Origin: Haloplanus salinarum
GTDB taxonomy: Archaea; Halobacteriota; Halobacteria; Halobacteriales; Haloferacaceae
Assembly: GCF_024498175.1 (NCBI RefSeq)
Contig: NZ_CP101823.1
Span: forward strand, 3,044,987 to 3,108,986
Direction of reading: 5' to 3'
DNA: 64,000 bases
The notes under the pieces were generated by a model. It saw nothing but the letters and a program-made list of their open reading frames with translations. It ran no database searches and was not told the origin of the DNA. The first letter of the stretch is position 1. Each line of letters begins with the position of its first letter. This document shows positions 28,641-35,249 of this stretch, in pieces. A program made the position numbers and the translations under genes.

Positions 28641-29858
28641 TCAGTTCACGCGCTCGACTTCGTAGCCCGCGTCCTCGATGGCGCCCATCACGTTCTTGGC
28701 GTGGCCCTCGCCGCTCGTGACCACCTGGAAGACGAGGTAGGCGTCGCCCACCTCCAGGTCGCCGACGGCCCGGTCGTGACGCACCGTCCGGATGTTCGCG
28801 CCCCGGTCGCCGATGATGCCCGAGATCCGCCCCATCTCGCCGGGCTGATCCCGGATGCGGATCCGCAGGCGGAGCAGCTGACTCCGGTCCGTCAGGGCGT
28901 GTGTCAACACCGTCTGGAGCATCGACATGTCGATGTTGCCCCCACAGAGCAGGGGCACGACCGTCTCGCCCTCGACGTCCACGTCGTCGCTCAACAGCGC
29001 CGCGACCGACGCCGCGCCCGCCCCCTCGACCAACTGTTTCGACCGCTCCAGCACGACGAGGATGCTACGGGCGATGTCGTCGTCGCTCACCGTCACCACC
29101 CGGTCGACGTGCTCCTCGATGAGGCCGAGGGTCAACGCCGAGACGCTCCCCGTGGCGATGCCGTCGGCGATGGTCTTCGGCGACTCCTCGTCGACGGGGA
29201 CCCCCTTCTGGAGGCTGTCGGGCACCGTCGCCGCCAGCTCCGCCTGGACGCCGATCACCCGCACGTCGTCGTCGAGCGCCTTCAGCGCCGTGCTGATGCC
29301 GCCGATCAGTCCCCCGCCGCCGATGGGGACGATGACCGTGTCGGCGTCCGGCACCTGTTCGTTGATCTCCAGGCCGAGCGTCCCCTGTCCGGCGACGATG
29401 GCCGGGTCGTCGTACGCGTGGACGAACAGGTTCCCCGGCTCCTCGCCCATCGCCCGGGCGTGGGACATCGCCTCGCCGAAGTTCGCGCCGTGGAGTTCGA
29501 CCGTCGCCCCGTAGCTCCGGGTCGCGTCCACCTTCGCCTGCGGCGCGTTCTCCGGCATCACGATGGTCGAGTCGAGCCCCACCGTCGTCGCCGCCAGCGC
29601 CACCCCCTGAGCGTGGTTCCCCGCGCTCGCCGCGACGACGTGCTTGTCGCTCCCCGACTCGGCCTCCCCCTTCAGTTTGTTGTACGCCCCCCGCGTCTTG
29701 AACGACCCCGTCCGCTGGAGGTGTTCCATCTTCAGGTGGACGTCCGCGCCCGACATCTCGGAGAGCGAGCGGTTCGTCTCGATCGGCGTCTGTCTGACGA
29801 TGGCGGGGTCGTCGAACCGTTCCCGAGCGGCCTCGATGTCCGCGAGTGTGACTGTCAT
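28641..29858 (-). CDS. ilvA: Threonine ammonia-lyase with ACT domain
   Basis: A 405-residue PLP enzyme of the serine/threonine dehydratase fold. The PLP lysine lies in GSFKTRGAYNKL, the phosphate loop reads PIGGGGLIGG, and SAGNHAQGVALAA is typical. The last 80 residues form an ACT domain (LRIRIRDQPGEMGRISGII), which in this family binds regulatory amino acids. It deaminates threonine to 2-oxobutyrate. Serine may also be a substrate, which would fit the glycine and serine genes beside it. It has its own TATA box. Confidence 0.92.
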   Translation of the reverse strand: MTVTLADIEAARERFDDPAIVRQTPIETNRSLSEMSGADVHLKMEHLQRTGSFKTRGAYNKLKGEAESGSDKHVVAASAGNHAQGVALAATTVGLDSTIVMPENAPQAKVDATRSYGATVELHGANFGEAMSHARAMGEEPGNLFVHAYDDPAIVAGQGTLGLEINEQVPDADTVIVPIGGGGLIGGISTALKALDDDVRVIGVQAELAATVPDSLQKGVPVDEESPKTIADGIATGSVSALTLGLIEEHVDRVVTVSDDDIARSILVVLERSKQLVEGAGAASVAALLSDDVDVEGETVVPLLCGGNIDMSMLQTVLTHALTDRSQLLRLRIRIRDQPGEMGRISGIIGDRGANIRTVRHDRAVGDLEVGDAYLVFQVVTSGEGHAKNVMGAIEDAGYEVERVN

Positions 29859-29881
29859 GCCATAGCCTGCGTCGACGGGCT

Positions 29882-29889
29882 GAATAAGT
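29882..29889 (-). promoter_or_regulatory. TATA box of ilvA
   Basis: ACTTATTC on the minus strand is centred 28 bp upstream of ATG 29858. Confidence 0.55.
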
Positions 29890-29933
29890 GCCGTGCTTGG
29901 TGCAAACGGGTGTTTAAGATGGGGTAGGAACGA

Positions 29934-31535
29934 TCAGTCGACCAGCAACCGGCTCGGACTGCGAAGCAGGTCCATCACCCGGTTGGTGAACCGGGCGGCC
30001 ACCGCGCCGTCGACGACGCGGTGATCGACGGAGAGCGAGAGCGGGAGGGTGTACCGTGGGACCACCTCGCCGTCGACGACGCGGGGGCGCTCCGCGACCC
30101 GGCCGAGCGCCAGAATCGCCACCTCGGGGTAGTTGACGATGGGCGTGGCGTACTCCCCGCCGATGACCCCGACGTTCGTGATGGTGAAGGTACCGCCCTG
30201 CATCTCCTCGCGGCCGATCGACCGGTCGCGCGCCCGTTCGACCTTCGTCGCCGTCTCGGCCGCGAGGTCGAGGAGTCCCTTCCCGTCGACGTCCTCGACG
30301 ACGGGAACCATGAGGCCCGCGTCCGTCGCCGTCGCGATGCCGAGGTTGTACTCGTCGTGACAGACGATCTCCTCGGCCGCCTCGTCGAGCGAGGCGTTGA
30401 CCCGCGGGAACTCGCGGAGCGCCCGCGTCACCGCGCGCATGACGAAGGGGAGGTAGGTCAGGGTGACGCCCTCGGCCTCGGCGTAGGCTTCGAGTTCGGC
30501 TTTCGTCTCTACCAGCCGCGTCACGTCCACCTCGTCGGTGTGGGTGGCGTGGGGTGCCGTATACTTCGAGCGCTCCATCTGCTCGCCGATCGAGCGCCTG
30601 ATGCCGCGGTACGGGATCCGGTCGCCCGGCTCCGGACCTCCCTCGGCCGCCGTTTCGTCGTCCCCCGTCGCCTCGCCGACCCCCACGCTCGCCGTCGTCT
30701 CTGCCGTCCCTTCGGTGGCCGCCACCTCGGCTGCGTCCGCCGATTCGGCCGTGTCCGTCGCCTCCCCTACCCGCGCCGCGTACTCGCGGACCATCGCGGC
30801 CGTGACGAACGGGACGCCGTCGCGCTCCCGGTCCGTCGGCACCGTATCGAGGTCGACGCCGAGTTCGTCCGCCAGCCCACGGGTCGCCGGCGCCGCGAGG
30901 GTCCGGTCGCGGGCCGTCCGGTCCCGCTCTCGTTGCCGTTCGACCGCCTCGCTCGCCGTCTCGACCGCTCGAGCCGACTCCCGTCGGGTGCGTCCCTCGG
31001 TCTCCAGCTCGCCCGCCGCCGACAGCACGACCGTCGCGTCGGGGTCGAGCGACCGCGGTTCGGGCCGCCCGGTGGCCGTCGGCTCGCCCGCCTCGTCGTC
31101 GGCCGCCGCCCGCACGTCCGCGTCGGTGACGCGCCCGCCCGGTCCGGACCCCTCGACCCGCGCGACGTCGACACCGAGTTCGCGCGCCAGCCGACGGGTG
31201 CTCGGGGCGGCGAAGGCGCGGCGGGCACCGGTGTCGTCGGTCGCCGCGGCGGCCGCGTCGCCCTCGCTCGCCTCGTCGTCGGCCGTCTCGCCGTCGTCGA
31301 CCTCGACCGAGACGATGCCCGTTCCGACCGGCACCATCTCGCCCTCCGCGACGTGCAGTTCCGTCACCGACCCCGCGTACGGCGACGGGAGGTCGACGAC
31401 CGCCTTGTCCGTCTCCACCTCGGCGAGCGGCTGGTCCTCTTCGATGGTCTCGTCCGGCTCGACGAGCCACCGGAGGAGTTCGCCCTCCGCGACCCCCTCG
31501 CCGACGTCCGGGAGGCGGAACGTCTCGACGGTCAT
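29934..31535 (-). CDS. Dihydrolipoyl acyltransferase (E2) with two peripheral-subunit-binding domains
   Basis: A 533-residue 2-oxoacid dehydrogenase E2. A lipoyl domain occupies residues 1-80, with the lipoyl lysine in VETDKAVVD. Two peripheral-subunit-binding domains follow in series: FAAPSTRRLARELGVDVARV, then LAAPATRGLADELGVDLDTV, separated by an acidic linker. An Ala/Glu/Thr-rich linker leads to the catalytic core, with the active-site SVDHRVVDGA near the C-terminus. Most E2 proteins have one binding domain. Its ATG overlaps the E1-beta stop by 4 bp. The acyl substrate (acetyl or branched-chain) cannot be told. Confidence 0.93.
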   Translation of the reverse strand: MTVETFRLPDVGEGVAEGELLRWLVEPDETIEEDQPLAEVETDKAVVDLPSPYAGSVTELHVAEGEMVPVGTGIVSVEVDDGETADDEASEGDAAAAATDDTGARRAFAAPSTRRLARELGVDVARVEGSGPGGRVTDADVRAAADDEAGEPTATGRPEPRSLDPDATVVLSAAGELETEGRTRRESARAVETASEAVERQRERDRTARDRTLAAPATRGLADELGVDLDTVPTDRERDGVPFVTAAMVREYAARVGEATDTAESADAAEVAATEGTAETTASVGVGEATGDDETAAEGGPEPGDRIPYRGIRRSIGEQMERSKYTAPHATHTDEVDVTRLVETKAELEAYAEAEGVTLTYLPFVMRAVTRALREFPRVNASLDEAAEEIVCHDEYNLGIATATDAGLMVPVVEDVDGKGLLDLAAETATKVERARDRSIGREEMQGGTFTITNVGVIGGEYATPIVNYPEVAILALGRVAERPRVVDGEVVPRYTLPLSLSVDHRVVDGAVAARFTNRVMDLLRSPSRLLVD

Positions 31536-32524
31536 GGGAACGCGACGACCTCCCGGATCCCCTCCTCGATGCGCGTCGGCGACGGGAGGTAGTAATCCTC
31601 CAGGGCGTACAGCGGGACGGGTGCGTCGAAGCCCGCGATCCGCTCGATCGGCGCCTCCTGGTAGAGCAGCGCCTCCTCCTGGAGGATGGCCGTGAGTTCG
31701 CCGCCCAACCCCCCGGTCTTGGGCGCCTCGTGGACCACCGCCGCCCGCCCCGTCTTCTCGAAGGACTCGACGACGGTGTCACGGTCCAGCGGCGAGAGCG
31801 TCCGCAGATCGACCACCTCGCAGTCGATCCCCTCGTCGGCCAGCGTCTCGGCCGCCTCCATCGTCGGCCGGGTCATCGCCCCCCAGGTGTAGACGGACAC
31901 GTCGCTTCCCTCGCGCCGGACCGCGGCCTCGCCCAGCGGGACCGTATGTTCGCCGGCCGGCACCTCCTCGCGAAACGCCCGGTAGATCAGCTTGGGTTCG
32001 AGGAAGATCACCGGGTCGGGGTCACGGATCGCCGACGCCAGCAGCCCCTTGGTGTCGGCCGGCGTCGACGGCACCACGACCTTCAGCCCGGCCTCGTGGA
32101 CGAAGAAGGCCTCCTTCGACTCCGAGTGGTGTTCCGGCGCGCGGATCCCGCCGCCGTACGGCGCCCGGACGACCATCGGGCAGGTGAACCGCCCGCGACT
32201 CCGGGAGCGGATGCGGGCCGCGTGGCTGACGATCTGGTCGAACGCGGGGTAGATGAACCCCATGAACTGGATCTCTGGCACCGGTCGGAGGCCGTAGGCC
32301 GCCATCCCGATCGAGGTGCCGACGATGCCCGACTCCGCCAGCGGCGTGTCGATCACCCGATCCCCGCCGAACGTCTCGTAGAGTCCCTCGGTCGCGCGGA
32401 AGACGCCGCCGTTCCTGCCGACGTCCTCCCCGAGGACGATCACGTCCTCGTCCCGTTGCATCTCGGTTTCGAGCCCGTCCCGTACCGCCTGTACCAGGGT
32501 CAGGTTCCGTGTCTCCGTGCTCAT
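31532..32524 (-). CDS. 2-oxoacid dehydrogenase E1 component, beta subunit
   Basis: A 330-residue transketolase-like E1-beta subunit. Conserved parts are LGEDVGRNGGVFRATEGL, TPLAESGIVGTSIGMA, PVPEIQFMGFIYPAFDQI and RAPYGGGIRAPEHHSES, and the C-terminal ferredoxin-like domain ends in ALEDYYLPSP. It needs an alpha subunit for thiamine diphosphate binding. No E1-alpha gene lies in front of it, where haloarchaeal clusters normally have one; only 147 bp separate it from lipA. ATG 32524 is chosen; the frame is open to a GTG at 32596. Confidence 0.93.
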   Translation of the reverse strand: MSTETRNLTLVQAVRDGLETEMQRDEDVIVLGEDVGRNGGVFRATEGLYETFGGDRVIDTPLAESGIVGTSIGMAAYGLRPVPEIQFMGFIYPAFDQIVSHAARIRSRSRGRFTCPMVVRAPYGGGIRAPEHHSESKEAFFVHEAGLKVVVPSTPADTKGLLASAIRDPDPVIFLEPKLIYRAFREEVPAGEHTVPLGEAAVRREGSDVSVYTWGAMTRPTMEAAETLADEGIDCEVVDLRTLSPLDRDTVVESFEKTGRAAVVHEAPKTGGLGGELTAILQEEALLYQEAPIERIAGFDAPVPLYALEDYYLPSPTRIEEGIREVVAFP

Positions 32525-32631
32525 ATTCGGGCGTTGGTCCGTCGTGTCCGTGGTCGGTTCGAATCCCCGCGCCGTCCGCGCCGTCGATCCGTCCACCCAC
32601 CGCCGCCGGCCGTCGCGGGGTACTCCTCCAT
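32521..32631 (-). other. 36-codon open frame between lipA and E1-beta
   Basis: This open frame begins at ATG 32631 (MEEYPATAGGGGW...), is placed about 26 bp after a TATA-like element, and stops with a 4-bp ATGA overlap on the E1-beta start. The placement looks like a first gene or a leader. Its second half is dominated by arginine, including several CGA codons that the neighbouring genes avoid, so it is probably not a conserved protein. It may be the leader of the operon or the scar of a lost E1-alpha gene. Confidence 0.3.
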
Positions 32632-32652
32632 GGCGGCCCCTCGCTCCCGCGG

Positions 32653-32660
32653 GTCTTATG
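32653..32660 (-). promoter_or_regulatory. Probable TATA box of the E1-beta/E2 operon
   Basis: CATAAGAC on the minus strand lies just downstream of the lipA stop and about 26 bp before ATG 32631, so transcription would begin at the small open frame ahead of E1-beta. Confidence 0.4.
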
Positions 32661-32671
32661 CGTTCGCCCCG

Positions 32672-33601
32672 TCAGGTCGCCGCGTGTGCCTCGCGGCGCG
32701 CCTCGTCGACGCTCCGGCCGTCACGGAGGACGGCGTCGACGAACAGCTCCCCGGCGCGGTACGACGACCGCACCATCGGTCCGCTGGCACAGTAGAGGAA
32801 GCCGAGTTCCTCCTCCGCGACCCGGCGCCACGTCTCGAAGGCGTCCGGGTGGACGTACTCGTAGACGTCGAGGTGCGAGCGCGAGGGTTGGAGGTACTGG
32901 CCGAGCGTCACCACGTCCACCCCCGCCTCGCGGCAGTCCGCGAGCGTGCGGTAGACCTCGTGGTCGTACTCGCCGACCCCGAGCATCAGGCTCGTCTTCG
33001 TGTACACGTCCGCGACGTCGGCGACGTGTTCGAGCACCGACAGCGACTGCTCGTAGCCCGCCCGGCGGTCCCGGACCGGCCACTGCAGGCGCTCGACCGT
33101 CTCGACGTTGTGGGCGATCACGTCCGGCCTGGCGTCGACGATCCGGTCGACGAGGCTCCGATCGCCCCGGAAATCCGGGATCAGCACCTCGACGAGGATC
33201 CCCGGATCGCGCTCCTTGATCGCCTCGATGGTCCGCGCGAAGTGGCCGGCGCCCTGGTCCGGCAGGTCGTCACGGTCCACGCTCGTCAGGACGACGTAGT
33301 CCAGACCGATCTCGGCGACGGCGTCGGCAACCTTCGACGGCTCCTCGGGGTCCAGCGGCTCCATCCCGCCCGTCTCGACGTCACAGAAGTTACAGCCCCG
33401 CGAACACCGGTCGCCCATCAACATGAACGTGGCCGTGCCGGGGCCGTTCCGCCCGCTCCAGCACTCGCCCAGGTTCGGGCAGTTCGCCTCCTCGCATACG
33501 GTGTGGAGGTCCCGGTCCCGGAGCGTCTCCTTGATCTCCGTGAACCGCTGGCCCGACGGCGGCCGCTGCTTCAGCCAGTCGGGCTTGCGCCTGCGTGCCA
33601 T
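32672..33601 (-). CDS. lipA: Lipoyl synthase
   Basis: A 309-residue radical-SAM enzyme that inserts two sulfurs into octanoyl groups on lipoyl domains. The auxiliary cluster cysteines are C36, C41 and C47 (CEEANCPNLGEC), and the radical-SAM cysteines C66, C70 and C73 (CSRGCNFC). The C-terminal serine that ligates the auxiliary cluster fits RSSYRAGE. Its targets here would be the E2 lipoyl domain encoded next to it and GcvH, which lies outside the window. It is divergent from the MATE gene. Confidence 0.96.
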   Translation of the reverse strand: MARRRKPDWLKQRPPSGQRFTEIKETLRDRDLHTVCEEANCPNLGECWSGRNGPGTATFMLMGDRCSRGCNFCDVETGGMEPLDPEEPSKVADAVAEIGLDYVVLTSVDRDDLPDQGAGHFARTIEAIKERDPGILVEVLIPDFRGDRSLVDRIVDARPDVIAHNVETVERLQWPVRDRRAGYEQSLSVLEHVADVADVYTKTSLMLGVGEYDHEVYRTLADCREAGVDVVTLGQYLQPSRSHLDVYEYVHPDAFETWRRVAEEELGFLYCASGPMVRSSYRAGELFVDAVLRDGRSVDEARREAHAAT

Positions 33602-33670
33602 GTTCGCCCTTCGGCCCGCCGGGCAAAAACGTGTGGGCTCCCCGCCCGACGGTTTCCGTGATCGATACGT

Positions 33671-33677
33671 CTATATC
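33671..33677 (+). promoter_or_regulatory. TATA box of the MATE gene
   Basis: CTATATC lies 24-30 bp before ATG 33701. It sets that start in preference to the in-frame GTG at 33686. Confidence 0.55.
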
Positions 33678-33700
33678 GGTCGTTCGTGAACCGGTGCCCG

Positions 33701-35155
33701 ATGAGCGACCGGCGGGCGGCCATCGTCGAGGGCTCCGTACCCCGAACGCTCGTCTCGCTCGCCGTCCCGCTGGTCGCCCAGAACGTCGTCCGCGTCGCCC
33801 AGCAGGTGATCGACACCTTCTGGCTCGGCCGGATCGGCGAGACGGCCGTCGCCGCCGTCGGCCTCACCATCCCCGTCCTCGGCCTGCTCTTTGCCCTCCT
33901 GGTGACTCCCTTCGTCGGCACCCAGATCCTCGTCTCCCAGCGGGTCGGCGCCGAGGACGACGAGGGCGCGCTTCGGCTGGTCGTCCACGGCGTCGCCCTC
34001 GCCCTCGCGCTCGGCGCCCTCGTCGGCGGCGGCGTCGCCACCCTGTCCCGGCCGCTCGTCGCGCTGGTCGGAGCCGGCCCGGACGTGGCGCCCGCCGCCG
34101 CCCTCTACCTCGGCGTCGTCGCCCTCGGCCTCCCGCTCGCCGGCGCCAGCGACGCCCTCGAAGCCGGGTTCGTCGGCCGCGGCGACTCCCGGGCCTCGCT
34201 CTACATCAACGTCGCCACCGTCGCCGTCAACGTCGTCCTCGACCCGCTGTTCATCTTCGGCGGCGGCCCGGTCCCGGGTATGGGGATCCGCGGGGCCGCG
34301 CTGGCGACGGTCGCCGGCTACGCCGCCGGCCTCGCCCTCGCCGTCGCCCTCGCCGTCGGGCCGCGGATGGGCCTCTCTCGCCGTCACCTCTCCCCTGCCC
34401 GGGCCGACCTGCGCGCGCTCCTCTCGGTCGGCGGTCCGATCACGGGTCGGCGGGTGGTCAGCCAGAGCGTCCGCGTCGTACTGGTCGGCGTCGTCGCCGT
34501 CGCCGGCGGCGCCGCCGGCCTCGCGGCCTACACCGTCGGCGCGCGGGTGGCGAGCGTCGCCGTCCTCCCCTCGCGCGGCCTCGCGCAGGCCGCCCAGAGC
34601 ATGGTGGGACAGAACGTGGGCGCGGACCGCCCCGACCGCGCCGTCCGCACGGCCCGCGTCGGCGTCGGCGTCGCCGTCGCCGCCCTCGCCCTCCTCGGGG
34701 TCGTCCAGTGGCTCGTCCCCGGCCCCGTCGCTCGCCTGTTCGTCCCCGACATCTCCGGCGACGGCCTCGCGCTGACGGTCCAGTACCTCCGGATCCTCGC
34801 CTACGGCTACCCCGCCATCGGGGCCGTCGACCTCCTGCTCTCCGGGTTCAACGGCGCGGGCCGCACCCGGACGAGTTTCGTCGCCGACCTGCTGAAATAC
34901 TGGGCGGTGCGCCTGCCGGTCGCGGCGCTCGCCCTACCCGCCACCGCCTCGGCGTCCGTCTTCGGCGTCGCCGTCGCGCCCGGCCTCGACCTGGGGATGC
35001 CCGCCGTCTTCTGGGCGGTCACGGGGTCGAACGTCGCCGCGGCCGTCGGCGTCGGCGCCTACTACGTCCACGCGGTGCGAGGGGGACTGTTCGACGGCGG
35101 TGACGACGGCGGGCGCGAGGATGGCGACGACGACGCCGCGACGCCCACGGACTGA
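33701..35155 (+). CDS. MATE family efflux transporter
   Basis: A 484-residue membrane protein with about twelve hydrophobic segments in two similar halves, the MATE layout. Family-typical parts are VPRTLVSLAVPLVAQNVV at the N-terminus, DTFWLGRIGETAVAAVGLTIP, and the second-half GRTRTSFVADLLKYW. MATE proteins export organic cations or drugs in exchange for Na or H ions; Na coupling is plausible in a halophile but not shown. It has its own promoter, is divergent from lipA, and ends in an acidic cytoplasmic tail. Confidence 0.9.
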   Translation: MSDRRAAIVEGSVPRTLVSLAVPLVAQNVVRVAQQVIDTFWLGRIGETAVAAVGLTIPVLGLLFALLVTPFVGTQILVSQRVGAEDDEGALRLVVHGVALALALGALVGGGVATLSRPLVALVGAGPDVAPAAALYLGVVALGLPLAGASDALEAGFVGRGDSRASLYINVATVAVNVVLDPLFIFGGGPVPGMGIRGAALATVAGYAAGLALAVALAVGPRMGLSRRHLSPARADLRALLSVGGPITGRRVVSQSVRVVLVGVVAVAGGAAGLAAYTVGARVASVAVLPSRGLAQAAQSMVGQNVGADRPDRAVRTARVGVGVAVAALALLGVVQWLVPGPVARLFVPDISGDGLALTVQYLRILAYGYPAIGAVDLLLSGFNGAGRTRTSFVADLLKYWAVRLPVAALALPATASASVFGVAVAPGLDLGMPAVFWAVTGSNVAAAVGVGAYYVHAVRGGLFDGGDDGGREDGDDDAATPTD

Positions 35156-35195
35156 CCACGAAACGCCTTTGCCCACACGGCCCCCGGACACGGAC

Positions 35196-35249
35196 ATGAC
35201 CCGCCACGGCCGCCCGACCGACGCCCGACCGGGGGTGCCGACCGCGTGA
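35196..35249 (+). CDS. 17-codon open frame coupled to the helicase start
   Basis: An ATG at 35196 opens a 17-residue frame (MTRHGRPTDARPGVPTA) whose TGA overlaps the GTG start of the helicase by 4 bp (GTGA). The ATGA/GTGA type of overlap usually means translational coupling. It might therefore be a short leader that delivers ribosomes to the weak GTG start, or mere chance in GC-rich DNA. It has no recognisable product. Confidence 0.3.
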   Translation: MTRHGRPTDARPGVPTA

